Shown here piece after piece: positions 1 to 14,300 of a stretch of DNA of 64,000 nt (position 1 is the stretch's first letter; the number at the start of each line of letters is the position of its first letter). The position numbers and the translations under genes are program-made. The stretch is from Anas platyrhynchos (Eukaryota > Chordata > Aves > Anseriformes > Anatidae): NCBI RefSeq assembly GCF_047663525.1, contig NC_092604.1, positions 12,387,501-12,451,500 of the forward strand. The letters run 5' to 3'. The notes below the pieces were generated by a model that was not told the DNA's origin, made no database searches, and saw only the letters and a list, made by a program, of their open reading frames with translations.

Positions 1-2235
1 TCCTGAAGGAGCTCCCCAGGCCTCTGCCTGTGTCACTACAGATTTTCAGTGACTGACTGTTGTCACTGCCAAGATAATTACCAGTGATTGGTGGATGCAA
101 AGACTGGAATAGTGATGGAAAAATTAAGAGTATGTATGGCATGAGAAACTGCACTAATCTGACTGAACATATCTTATATTTCAATGTGATATATAACATG
201 AAAGGACAGAGAAAAAATAACCAAAACTCCATAAAAATGAGAAAAAGTGAAACTAGAAATTATTCTGAGCTATTAATCTTCTGTGATAATGAAGTACTTA
301 GGATGACTTCTAAAACTCACTTTCATTTAGATGCTTCATTTATTTTAATCTGGTAGATAATTAGAGGGAAATCAAATCCGTCTCCACAGCTAAATATTTA
401 CCAGAGATGCAGCTCAGACTTCTCAACGTGTGTTCCCTGTGTTCAAATGTAGTGTTAAATATATTGTTAGAACTTTACCTAGATTAATGCCCATTAACTA
501 ATTAGCATCAAAACTAGAGTCTGCAGTGTTTGCTGCCTTGTTATCTGTCAGAACAGGAAATCTTTTAGTGATTTTATTTTTCTACTAATAGGCCAAATTT
601 TGCTTTCCCTGCTGTGAAGCACAATTAGACTAAAAGTACTAGAGTGGATAGATAAAATTCCATCCAGCTTTCTATATCCAGTCAACTATTATCTTCACCC
701 TGCAAAGTTACAGGGATGCCATTTCTGTAGCTACTGGTAGGAATGTTTGGAGAAGGAATGGGGAAGCACACATTAGAACTAACCAAAAGGCATTGAAAAG
801 ATGAAAAGAATAAGAGAAAAGACACAAAGAGAAAGTGTTGCAAGATCTTTGCTCGTGAAGACAAAGCAAACACAACCGGAGCTCAGATCTCACTTTGAAT
901 GCTTTTACTTTGGTGTTCTAATCACCCACAGAGATTTACAATGTCCTTCACTCGAAGCTTACAGTAAAACCATGTCTCTCTCAAGAAGCTCCACACACCA
1001 TTCCCTCTTCAATGAAATGTACTTGGAAGCAGGAGGGGTAGATCTCAGCTGAGTGAGTATGGAGCTGTCACACAAGTTCCCATGTATCATACCTTATGCA
1101 CTAACACACAGGATTGTCTTATGGTGCAGATACACAGACATTATTCAATAGATTATGCTGAAAAAGCTGCATCACTGATGAATTCTTGCTGGGAAGAGCC
1201 CATGATTTTTCTCATGACTGACTAATCCTGTTTTAAATTATTTAGCAGTCTAAATGTATTGGAGAAGAATTCTCAGTTGAATAAGCTTTCCAGACACACA
1301 CTAGCATTCCCCAGGATTTTTTTTGTTGTAATCATCACTTGCCTTTTTTCCATATTCAATATGTATTTAATGAATGCTTGACATGACATCAGCATTAAAA
1401 AAAAAAATACTTGCATAATTGCAGGTGAAAAAAAAAATCTTTTTCCAGCTCCAAGCACTGAAGTAATCTTAAGGGTGAAGGTTAAATGCAGGTAACACAG
1501 CACAGTTTGCTTTCCAAGACATTCTATACACTGATCACAGCAACCTATATGTGTAGCACTGCCTCTGAAAAAATATTTTTATCTTGTAGATATATATGTA
1601 GATATATATCTTTTTTATCTTGTAGATATTATCAGTTATGTCTTGTTCAGGGGATTCTTTAACATGTATTAAAGAAATGTTCCTATACAACTCTTCTGAG
1701 TATTCCTTTCCAAAAAAGGACAGCAAAATTACCCTTGAAATCAAAACATACCAGGAGAAACATATTTAAGCTTGCCAATAAGTGACAAAAGAAGAACCGA
1801 ATAGATATCCTGGTATGGAGGCAGGCTTATAAACATTAATAAATAAATACATGACCTTCTCATGTCTTTAAAGAACGGCTTAAAACAAGGTGCTTCCTTA
1901 AAACAGAAGGCATCACGTCTCTTAGACTGATCCTACCACAAGCATTTCTGTGCAAGCTGCAACAGGCAGTTCATCTCATTCCTAGATGAGTTTATACGCT
2001 GGAAATAACCAACACATGTACCTAGCACTTCCACAAATGTGAGTATTCATTCTGTATCAAGCCACTGATTACTATCCTACGAGCTTTTTTTGAATGAATT
2101 AACATTATGGATGCAAAAGGAGTCACACAAAGACAGTTGGGACCATAGTTTCCTGGATAAACTAACATAATTGAGAAAAAGTATTTTGTTTTTGTAATTA
2201 TTGCAAGGTGCAAAAAAAAAAGTCAAAACACTTAC
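1..2235 (-). other. TTLL11: TTLL11 intron 6 (partial)
   Basis: AT-rich intronic sequence running off the left edge. Both strands were checked for the next TTLL11 exon and none was recognised. It holds a short direct repeat near 1.6 kb and small A/T runs only. Confidence 0.7.
1576..1629. repeat. 18-bp direct repeat flanking an AT palindrome
   Basis: TTTTTATCTTGTAGATAT occurs at 1576-1593 and again at 1612-1629. Between the copies lies an alternating AT stretch containing GATATATATC, which is self-complementary. It is probably replication-slippage sequence with no evident function. Confidence 0.7.
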
Positions 2236-2354
2236 TGGATATCTTTTCTCTTCTTTTTCTGAGGGTCCACTAGACGAAGAGTGTCTCTGATAACAGCTAC
2301 TTTCACTTCTTCATCAACAGGGCTTGGGACATTTTCAAATACCCCAGGAGAGAG
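2236..2354 (-). CDS. TTLL11: TTLL11 coding exon 6
   Basis: The 119-nt exon has acceptor AATTAAAG and donor GTAAGT at 2235. It encodes LSPGVFENVPSPVDEEVKVA and continues through VIRDTLRLVDPQKKKRKDI, plus two bases of a split codon. It follows the catalytic core and leads into the basic linker of TTLL enzymes. The acceptor has an A at -3 (AAG), which is tolerated but weaker. The next exon is not visible in 1-2235. Confidence 0.92.
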
Positions 2355-5300
2355 CTTTAATTTACAAAAGGATACAATTACTCAGTGAAGAACAGGGCAT
2401 TACCTACTCTACATCTTTTAAAACCTTTTGTATATCACATACGTTTTAAATACACAGTGATAGATTATAAAACACTTCTTAAAGAATAAGCAAATACCTT
2501 AATATTTTCAGTATATTACAGTAACTCTTAGTTATTTCTCTAGTAAATCAAGATTTAAAAAAGAGATTATTGCCAATGTTACCATTGATATTATTTATTT
2601 AAGCATGAAAAAATATATTAGCAATCCTCTAAATACAATTAAGTCAACTGCAGAGGATGTTGAATAAATGTATTTATGACAAAGATGATGGAAAGCTTTC
2701 ACAATTCCAATAAGTCATATTTCAAGAATATAAGATTAGCAATGATTTCAAAGCAGGGAATTACAAAAAACCTTGGAGGTTTCATATCGGCAAACAGCTT
2801 TCATCTTTCAAGCAAGGAAAAGGACCAGAAAAAAAAACAGAAAACCAACCCTAAACAATTTCATTCCAATATCACAATCACATTGAGAGGCCTTACCTCT
2901 TGCTCATGTTCTATTCTCATGCTGGGATTTGCGTTTACTTCTAGTAACATGGGCTTCAAGTTTTTCATCAGTAGAATGTCAAAGCCTAAGATCTGTGCAT
3001 AACAAGCAGCATGTTACTTTCCTTCTACTTATGGTGTTCTTCTAGAGAATGCAACGGTCATCCAAATATCAACATTTGGTTAGAATAAACATTGGAGGGA
3101 CAAAAGAAATAACTGAAAAATCACAACATATTGCTGAATAATTACTCCAGCCATTTGTCTTTGGTCTTACTGCCTACTTTCACACTACCCCCATCTCTAA
3201 ATAGTGCATCTGTCAACACAGAATTTCAGCACCTATCACGATTGGGTCTTAAAACTGCCATTGTCATAGTTCCATTGGGCAATGGCAAAGCTTCATAGCT
3301 GTAACATCTAGAAGCTGGAACCTGAAATGAATACTGATATTAATGATTAATCCCCATTAAAAGTTCTCCATATGTTTACATCGAGGAGTAACATAGGTCA
3401 GGTGACTGAGATTTGTCAGGTAAAACTTGGTTGAGGAGAACCTAAGCTAGGAGCTCACACAATGCATTGACCATTTTGCATCTGCTACTCCTCTTTCCAT
3501 TACATCCAACCAGTGATCAGCAGCAAAACAAAAGCAGCAAAAGAGGAGCTTTTAGAAAAGGAAGGACACATCCAGAAAATGAATCCACGTACAGAGATAA
3601 CAGCATCCCTAACAGAAATCTCAACCCACCTGGAAGCAAGTTGGCCCAGGCTTTCCTGCCGGTATGTCGGACTGATAGTAAACTTTCAGTTCTGGAGTCA
3701 GTGCAATAATTGTTTTAATCACCAGTGAAATTATATCTGACCAAACCTTTTTGACATCAGCTCCTCTGGAAGACAGTCTGCACAGAATGCTTGAAAAAGT
3801 CCTCTTGCTGCCAGTGTTTGCATTGTCAGAATGGATGAAGTTCCCACTATGGATATTTAGTGAATAGTTGGTTAAGTGCATAAAAACCTGGTGCAAATTT
3901 TTTACAGTGGGCTCTTGATAGGGCTCTGTACAAAATCTAGAAAGTCCATCTTTGGCTACATAAATCTCTAAGGGTTCTAAAGATTTCAGTAGGACATAAA
4001 GACGAATATCAAATTTCAGTTTGTCAACAAGTAGGGGTTTGCAAATATATTCCTGGACCACAGCTGGCCGGTTCTGGAGGCTTCCCGTCAGTCTGACATC
4101 ACTTGGGTCTTTTACAAGGTAGATTCCATCCCCCTGGCACCCTCCGTCAGGTTTTACAATAAAAGTGGGCTTCCAGGACGGATCGCTCTCTTTCATCATC
4201 TGAACCTAGGAGGAAAAGAATTATAATAAAGGACACTAACTAAGGGGGAAGAGGGGCTGATACTATGGAAGCCAAAAAAACACATTCATAACCAATAAAT
4301 CACACGATCACATCACTGAAGTAGTGAACACCATACAAAAAAGGCAGAACAGTACTGACAAGCACAAAAACAAACACGAGTAGAGAGTTACCAGTGCAGA
4401 TAAAAGGGCTTTTTATTTAACAAGCCGTTGTATTAATGATTCCAGGAACTTCTTTTTAGTGTTACGCACCCACTTACAGAACGAAATGCTGTATAACTCA
4501 TGAGGTCCATTCTACTAGTCATTAATGTGTATGAAATTGCAAAGTTAAACTTCTGTGTTGCATTTTGAACAATTATTGACAAAAATAATCATTAACCTAA
4601 GGAAAAAGCACCTTATTTATTGAGGCATGAATGCAATACAGGAAGAAAAGAAGATAAAGTAAAACTTCGACACCAATAATATCTTTTTCTACCACTAGAT
4701 GTTTATCCAGTCAAGATACCCAATATTAGAAAACTTGGGACATGCAGATATTGAGCAAACATCACAAGTTTACAAAATAAAATATACGGTTTATGCCTCA
4801 GTTGCTACCTACCACCATTCTCCAAAATGACGTTTTTTTTCTAAATTACACCATAATTCCTCTCAGGCCTGGCATGCGATTACCAGCTTTCTATCCAATA
4901 CAAGAGAAAAAAAAATCTATCACAATTTCAACAACTCATACCAGTGGCTTTGATTTGTATTAAGAAAATCTGTTCATATATCATGGAAGTTCAGATGCTT
5001 TCATTAGATGTACCTAGTGTGAAATGAGGACAGAATAAGGTTGGGGGAGAATTTAATGGTGGTCAGTAACAAATGGAAACCTTTGGATGGAGCTGCACAG
5101 CACTCCATGCCTGGACTGGCACTTCCTCCAGCTAGTACAGATGTTCAGTCTGTCGCCGTTTCTGTGCTGGTTCAGCATGAAACACAGTGCACTCTAGCGT
5201 ATGAGCTCGCAAACAGCTAACACCAACATCTACACCGACATAATGCATTTTAATAGTCAAAAATGCTTAGAGAAGTCAATAAAGAAGATACATTTCACCT

Positions 5301-8300
5301 CCTTTGCAGAGAATTGCTTCTAGTTTACATATTTCTTTAAAAATGCGTCAATTACTCTGTAGTGCTAACAAATTATGTTCATAGAATATTTCCAGAAAAC
5401 ATCATTTCTACAGTCACACATTCATAAATGAACTTACTCTGTTACATCTTACTCAGATATGGCCTAGTAAGATGAACCTCCAAAGTGATTTCTATAGGGA
5501 GAATTATAGGATCACAGAGACGGTCTATATCCTCACAGAGAAAGTGGTAATAATCAAGTTCTAGAACTCTAATCTAGATCCAAATGCCTCATCTTCAAGA
5601 AGCCACTTATTCTGAACCTTTTGCTCAATCCCTCTGTGATTTGTGCATGCCAACATCAGCAACTTGATTTCTGGGGCATAAAAAAGGGCTTGGCACTTTA
5701 ACAGCAAACAGCCTTTTACAGACACCAGCTTCTTGGAAGCAGCAATAATATATTTGAGGTTTGGGGGTTAAGAAACTAATGCGAGTCACATAAAGAAGTC
5801 ACAAAAAAAAAAAAAAAAACAAGATGACAGACATTTTTCTTTCCTAGAGAAGCAGTTGTCTTTTGAGAAAAATCAGTGTCTTTTGGAACAGACTGTGTTA
5901 ATGGTTGGCAGAAATAAACATAAGTATTGTAACAAGGTTGTTTTGGCCTTTGAATAGTTAAGCTGATACATTCATTGTGCAGGAAAAGTTCGGAAGCTAG
6001 TATCATTCCCAACTGGATATAATGAAACAGTTAAATCTGACACCAATAACCATCAGACTAAAATCTGCATTTTTGTAAACTACACATATTTACTCAAAAC
6101 TTTTTCCATCAGAGAAAAGAGCAATTATGCCATCTAAATTGCCTACGAAGTTCACATTCCCAAGTAACAAACTTAAACTTTGCAAGCTTCAAAGCATTTT
6201 ATTTGAAGAGCAAAAAAAATCAGTAAGATAAACTAGGTCATTGTAAGGACTTGACACAACTGCTGAATATCAGATCTCTGATGTTATATGCATATCTCCC
6301 ACTGCCTAAAAAAAGGTTTTGTTTATTTATCACTTGTAGAGCAAAAGTAAGAACAGTAGACATTTGGATGCCTCAAACAACAGAAAAGAAATTGAGAATG
6401 AAAGTCATGAAGGATTTAAAGTTACCTAAGATGAATTTTAAGCACTATTCGTATAAATAATTACAACATGTAGCAAGGAAGGAGTATGAACACAGTTAAC
6501 ACGTTTCAGCCTCCAGAGGCATCCAAGCCAAAAAGGTAGCTACATGGGGTCCTGGCTGACCAAAGACTTGTGTGCAATCTCTGTGAGTGCAGACAGCACC
6601 GGGGGTGCTCACACTGCCATCAGGGCCCGTTTGGCAACAGCAATGGTAATTTAGTGATCCACCTGGCATAGACTGAGAGAACCCAGGGGAATGGTATTAT
6701 CTGCAATTGGTTTGGAGGTCAAGGACTGAGCAAGCAATGGAAAACAAGCTGCCACATCACCCTGGCAGTCCTTTAAGTTCACGGTAAAGCAACAGCACCC
6801 TAGTGAGGAGCCCGTTGCAGCTCAGTCCGGTTCTGTTGTTGTTCTCAGCATTCAGATACAATCCCCGAGGGTGCAAGTCTAGCAGTGCGGCATTCACAAA
6901 CACTCAGCAGAAAAGACACTGTTAGAGCACAAACTGTAATTTTCAAAATGTAACTATAAAATTCAAATTTCAGTTCATCTCCTGGGCCTTTTACCAGTGA
7001 AGAATAATCCTCCCATTCCATGACACAAAGCTGCGTACTGGAGGATTCTTCTTAGCTCACACTTTGTTCAAACCAGCATCCCAGAAAGATCCATGGCTAA
7101 TCTTGAACCTCCACAACTAAACATGCTTTACTATGATTCGAGCCATACATACAAAGTGGCAATCATGGTCTACTAGGGCAGAAATAATAAAGAACCCTTT
7201 GAAATGAACAGGGCAATCTGCCTGCTGTTCCCCATGTCTATCATACACGCCTCAGGCTATTTTTGCTCTGCTGCAGCAGTACTTTTTCAAAAAAGATAAT
7301 GCTTTCTGGGGACTATTGTTAAAGATGCAACAGCAACCTGCTTTTGAAATCCTGCGTTTTAACAATCATTGGTTGCTGTTTGAGGTCAGAACAAGATTTG
7401 TGTTTACTACAGAGAGAGGCCAGGATATCGTACAAGTCTAAATGCCATGTGCTCCTTACATGCTGGCTTCAAAGAATAAAGCAAGACAATTCTCTGTTTT
7501 GTTCTCATCATCAAACAAGATAACTCATTTCTCTGACCAGCAAAGACAGCGGGAACATCATATAAGAAGTCTGCCAAGAGAACAGACAACTTGCATTTCA
7601 GTATAGACTAATTGAGGAGAGATTCAACGCATTTCAGTTTCAGGTTTGTCTTCTTGTTTCTAAATTAAAATTCTTGTGATATTAAACGCAATCATGCTTC
7701 CATAACATACCACAAGGATACACAAATGACAAAGTAAGCCCACTGATTCAGCCAAGGAAGTCATTATAGGGGAAGGAGGAAAAAAAGGAAAAAAAAAAAC
7801 AACGTAAGATTATTTCCAAGAAAGGTCTTAATGAAAGGCAGACAAGTTAATTTCACATAATGACTTCTCATATTATGTTAGATCAAAATCTCACGCTTAA
7901 CTTTGCATTTAACTGCAAAAGAAGTAACTTCCCAAGGTCCACAACAAAGCCTATCGCTGGTAAATTACGGCACTACGTACACACTTCCTCTAGCCTTTTG
8001 TCTTTCCAGACCGGTATTTGAGCATCTTTCCAGATCTGCTTCAAAAGTGTTCTGGGTATTATTCAGGCCTTCTGTGCCTTCAAAACATGCCAGAAAGTAT
8101 ATAGGGGAAATAATAATCTGGAGTTGATCTGTGTTTCAGCAGACTGAGCTGCTTGAAGAACACAGATGGTTTCTTGATCCTCAAGAAAATTCTCAACACT
8201 CACCTTGAAATTCTCCACAGTCCCCTCAACTGTATTCTGTCAAACTCCCTTTATGAGGCAGCTTGTCCAGACTGAGAAAAATCAGTCATATAAGAAAATT

Positions 8301-11300
8301 AGTTGAAATGAAATTATATACTGTAATTAGCTTGACATAAGGAAATTATCTTTAAAAACATGCTAACCGCTAACAGCCAACAGCAAGGAGAGAGTTAGAT
8401 GTCTAGTGGTGTGAAAACCTGATTCAGTTGCAGGTTCTCTCTTCTTGAGAGAAACACCGGCTGAATGAAATAGTATCCCCAAAACATACACATAATGGGC
8501 TATAAGACTTGACAGCACAAAGAATGGAATATTCATGCCTAAGAGGTATCCAAAAGCTGAAACCTGATTAAGCCACCAAAAATACACTGTGCTGGAAATT
8601 AGACAGTCCAAATTAGATTTTTATTAAAAATTAATCACACTAGGCCTATTAATCATCTTCACAGACAACAGAAAGGTAGTAAGAGAGCAATCGAGGTCTT
8701 GGTTTGAATCCCAAGCTAGTTACTTTTCAGAAATTGGAATTTCCTAACAGAAATGAGTTATCAGATGGATTCTTTTCTAACAGTTAGTGAAGTAGTGATG
8801 ACTGCAGCACTTGAGAGACTTGCTTATCTGTAACTCATCTCCAGTATGGTAACACCTTAGCAGGGAATGCTTTAGATGGTTTAAGAACAGTAAATATCTC
8901 AAATAGACATATTTACTAAGTAAAAACAACTTTTAACCCCTTATTAAAAAATCCCATCTCCATTTCAGTTTAATATAAATGGCACTATTTATCTATACCA
9001 TTTTCTTGGTATTTCCCAGTATGAAGCTTATCCACGACAAACTTACGAGTGCAGTTCTCTCATCGATTACTGTTTTTTAAAGCACAGAAGGTTAACGCTA
9101 GGTTAATTGCTGTGTTTTCTAGCTGGATGTAGGTATGCAGAAAAGTGGGAAAAATGAAGAAGCTGACAGCACTTTTGTTTTGTACTTTCTTGTTTTAGAG
9201 GACTTACATTACAAACTCACGTTAAGCCAAACACACTCTTACAACATAAAATATAATGTTTGATAACAAGAACTATGCTTCTCTCAAACACAGATGGAAA
9301 AACATATGCAGAGGAAACTCCTAGGAGTGTGTTACTGGACATCTGTTGTTCTTGGAACAAAAACCAAATCATTTTCACTCCAGCAACCGTTCAACCAGAG
9401 AAAAGTATTTATTCGCAGTGCCACCTGCTGACAGCGTGCGTGTCTGCCTGTGCATTTACCCTGATGTACAGACCACATTGCTACGTGCTGCTCAGTTAAT
9501 CAGTGCCTTGTAACTGAGACAGGCATGGTTCCCAAAAGAATCATTGCTAAAACCCCAGTGCGGCACTTTGAAAGTTTACTTCCAAGTTATTTTCACTTAT
9601 CTACCTGTCATTTCTAAATTTATTGGATAATTTACACTCCTTTTTACAAATTGGCCTTACATCTAAAGCAATAAAGCTGTGAAGCACTGTTGGGATTTTA
9701 TTCATTTTTACTGTTACCAGCAGCACCATGGCAGTGACCCAGCACACTTGAGGAGCATATATTTAAAGATAGATGTTCATGGATTTAATTGGATTGCGGG
9801 TACGGTAATTATCTAAAAAGTAACATACAGACTTCATTAGACTTCTACGCTGTATCTTCTTCTCTCACTTTTCCAAGCAAAGGACACTGTAGAATACAGG
9901 AATGCACTTGGCAAGTCAGATAAGGCTAAAACAAGCACATGTAATTTTAAAGCTATTTGTAATAATAGGACTGAGCACCATCACACAGCACTTTTTTATC
10001 CTCAGAAAAAAGCTGAATAAGCACTGCATTTTATCACATTCTGAATTAATTAAACAAAGAAACAGCTTGACGAGATTTAAAGAAGCATCTACTCAGGAAG
10101 ATACGAGTATATTTAACAACACACTACAAAACTTTATTTTGAGAATTTAGATGAAATGGACAGGATGGACACGAAACACTTCATTAGCGATGAACCTGAT
10201 ACCATATTCCACACACTACAGTGCTGAAACTCCTTCAGTCCTTCTATACTCAGTACAAGACACAGGGACAGGGATTATGTTTCTACCACCTAATTTCCAG
10301 ACAACTCTTCTGGTATTGCAGAGAAGCTGAATTTTTATTTTTTTATTTTTTTAAAGTTTGTTCTAGAACGTAATCAAAAGCATTTCATCCTGTGTCTAAT
10401 CACCTAAGTGTTATTTTAAATGATTTGGTATGTATGAAAAACTTAAGAATGACATGGTGACAACAAGTATATGATGTCTATGGTAATATCCAACAAGTTA
10501 TATATATTGTTCTTAATAAAAGTAATCTACCTCATCCACAAAGAGGGGAAATTCTTCTGGCAGAATCCAGGATCGAGGGTAGAAGTTATATTCTACAGGA
10601 AACAGATCTTGCATTGTTCTCACTGCCCGACTCAGTGTAATTTTACGTACCATCTCTGTCATGCCTGGAAAAAATAACAGACAGTATTTAAGAGTGATGA
10701 GGAATCCACACTGAAGTCTCATCTGAAAGTAAATTGTCGCATCATTACTCACCCTACTAGTAGGCACTACAGCCACTGCTTTCAATAAAGCTGAAAACCT
10801 TTCCAAATTTTAAATCTGACAAAACACCTGTAGCATTTTCCTGACACATTACCTATTATACGTATTACCATATCATGTAAGAAAAAGATCGATTTGATTA
10901 TTCAAAACTTAGAATAAGGAGAGGGAAAGCCCTAGTCCAGTAGCAACTTCTGTCTTTGCTACAAACCCAAGTTATTGCCCTAGCCTGTAACATTCCAGGA
11001 ATAGGAAACAATGCCACTTAAATATAATCTACCACTTTGTGTTTACTTCCCACTCCTTTATGTAACTATATCAGAAAGAATAGGCTGCTTTGTGAGCAGC
11101 AGAACTTACAAAGCCTGCTTTCTGCAGCTTTCAATCTCATGCTTGGATCCTGCCTTCTCCCAGGACTGGGGCATTCCGGGTTATTCTCCTGTGTTGATTG
11201 CAAGCTTTTAAACATTACAACTAGGTCATGCTGCAGCTTCTATCTCAGTGAGAGCAGCGTGTGTGGGCTTTCTTTACTATACCTCTTCTTCAATAGAAGG

Positions 11301-14300
11301 AATTCGGTAAAACCCAGCATCAAGTTAGAGCAACGTTCCTGGAAACCACTTCTGGTTCTGAAGGACTCTGTTTCTTGACTACTGTGCATTCCATTCACTT
11401 ACCACGCAGAACCCACAACACAGAGAGGGCAACAGTCAGGTAACGCTGATATTTAAACCTCCAGAGATCTATACCATTTCTATTTGAATGTGAACTGCCC
11501 ATAGACAGGAGAAATTTAGGGTAAATAGAGCATTAAGTTCGATATCTGAGGTTTCTTATTCTCACAGCACACTAACAGCACAGTAAATCTGAAGTAAAGC
11601 GCTTAGATAAGTCAATACCTAAGCTCCTAACTCTTATTTAGAGAGATTTCAACAGAGATTAAACAACAAAAAAGGGAGTTAAAAAAAAAAAAAAAAAAAC
11701 ACAGTAGAATAGCCATAATAAGATGAGGGCTTGCATGAACTCTTCGTTAAAAATCCATTTGAGAAGCTTTGCTTTGAGCTTCTTCCTGAGCTAGACCAGA
11801 GTATGAAGCAAAATAGATTTTCCAATCTGAAAAAAAATAAATAAATCCAAAGATACAACACTGCGATCAATGTTAGATAACAAAATAATTGCATACTTAC
11901 TCCACTTAAATCATAACCAAAGACCTCTTTTCCCCTTAATTCATATATTAATATATTCTTTCCATCAAAACCTCTTCCTCTCTAAAACAAACTTCAGTTC
12001 ACGAATTGCTTAAGATACACATTCTGGTATTCACACCCCCCTAAGCAGATTTCACCTACCAAAAATAATATGCTAAAAATACTATCAGCTGGCTAGGCAG
12101 ATGACTCACACAGAAAATAGTAAGCCCCAAAAACAATTAATCATGTTTTTTAAGCACTCATTTAAAATAGAAACATAAATAAGGTACAGTACCTGGAAAC
12201 TTGTTGACTTGACCTGAGAATATATCATTATCATGAAATGACACCCCGTGCCAATAGATATCGCATGGCAAGCGTCTGCCAAAAGGAAACTAGAAAAGAG
12301 AAGGAGACAAGTTTTGAAGCAAACCGGCAATACTCATTCGTCATTTTTCTAAATGCTCATATTACATACACATCATTCAAGAACAGTACTGTCAACAGAA
12401 AACATGCTCTGTATTGTGGTTGCAAAACTAAGAACATTTTTATCAGTTCAAGGCACTTATGTTCAAGATGTTGAATTGGAAAAGGTTTATAGAAGAAAAA
12501 AAAAAAAAACCTCTGAGGCACACAATCTATCTGAGAAATTTAGAGCTTGTTATCAACCACAATTAAGGCATGACTCACTTGTAATTTGAAATACTATTAC
12601 AGGGAATAAAGTTCATTAAGAAGCACTTAATTCCAGCACGCAAAGGCACAGCAATAGCAAGTGGCTACGGCTTAGAAGTAAACAAAACCTGAAAATGCTT
12701 TTTGGCTTGTTTTCCTTCCCAATTTAAGGGGTGATAAGCAACCATCAAGGGAAAAAATCACTAGAGGTTAGGAATGAGTTGTCATACTGCCAGTTACTAA
12801 GTTCTATTGTTAAATAGATCACAATTCAGTACAAGCAATCCCATGGCTTCTATTTCGTGCTCCCCCTCTACAGCTCGGTAATCCAAATCCCTTCTCGTGG
12901 GTCACACCCACACCAGTGGTGGCCTCGTCCCCACCACGTGCTCCAAGCCTCGCACGAGCCATCGCCGCTCCCTATTTTGGGGAACAGACGTAGCCAGTTA
13001 GCAATGTGTGTTGTAAAGTAAGAGTAAGTTACAACTGCCTCGGACTTTCTGAGCAAGCACGTTTACATTGGTGTCCAAGCTGCAGGAAATTGAAAATGGA
13101 TATTCAAGGCATTATCTATCTCTCTCTATATATTTGATTATATGTATTCATACGGTATTAATTACAGGCTATTAGTAGCTGAAAGGAATTAAAAGAAAAG
13201 CTTACAGTTCAACTAATCATCTGTTGAGCTTTCAACTGGCAAGGACTAAGGCAATTATTTCAACCGTATTAAGTATTCCAGCAACTTAAGAGCTTCTTTT
13301 CCCATTCACACAATATTTCATCATAAATGGTGAAATTGTAGAGCTAGCTTTCTGCTATCAGAAAGTTTGGTGGTTTTCAGCCTGAAGAGCCCTCAAACAG
13401 CATGGGCAATTACTGATAGCAAGCTTCTAATAGTAGTAGCTATAAAAGGCTACCAGCAGTAAAAACAAATGCCCTAGATATTAGCAGTTCCAACCACCTA
13501 AAGCAAAAAAAAATCACTAATAAAAATCAGACATGTATAAGCTCTGTTGCAGTAATAGTGGCTAGTTTTGTGTAAAACAGGTACCCTGATTTTTCCTGCT
13601 GGTTCTCTTAGACATAGTCCCTTTATTCAAAGAAACCAAAGCCCAAATAACTTTATCTGCAACCCCCTGCAGATGCCGTTAATTACCACATGGAGCGCAT
13701 TCACAGGAGCCTGCCCTGTTATTAGGTTACATCTTCTTCAAATGAACAGGCTATACTTCTGACCACAGCACTTCAGGATACAGAATTCATTCAAAAGCTT
13801 TATAAGTTTCATTTTTTTTTTATTTCCTTCATTTGCTACTTTAATTAAAATTTCAGTTTCAGCGAAAAGCTTTGAAAAATTAATCTCAAACGCTAATTTA
13901 GCGACACATCTTTTCTCTATTTCCTTACTCCTAAGGACGAAATACCCCAAAAAGCAGAGCTAGGGGATTCTTCACTTATTCCATTATTATTCAGCCTGCA
14001 AAAACTGGTTTTGTACATGTGAAAATTAATTCTGTTAGGCTCTGAAAGACAATCAGTGGCCTTAACCTTTCTACAGGTACATCCAGAATACAGATTCCGT
14101 GTTAGGTCTCATACTACCCTTCCCACTAAAAACTGAGCAACTTATTTATTTATTAAATGAAATGGAAATGAAAGGAACAAAATTTGCATTTATATAACAC
14201 CTTTCATCTGCTGAAGATATCAAAGCACTTTACAAACACTGCACAGAAATCATTTCACAACAGATGAAGAGGAAGCACCTCTGGACTGGAAAGCGGAAGC

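Noticed and set aside
1-2235. Search for TTLL11 exon 7
   Set aside because: No splice-bounded segment translates to the expected post-catalytic TTLL11 sequence; the exon probably lies beyond the left edge.
5500-5535. Possible CR1 tail (AATTATAGGATCACAGAGAC)
   Set aside because: Resembles the ATAGAATCATAGAAT terminal repeats for a few bases only; the following sequence does not match CR1.
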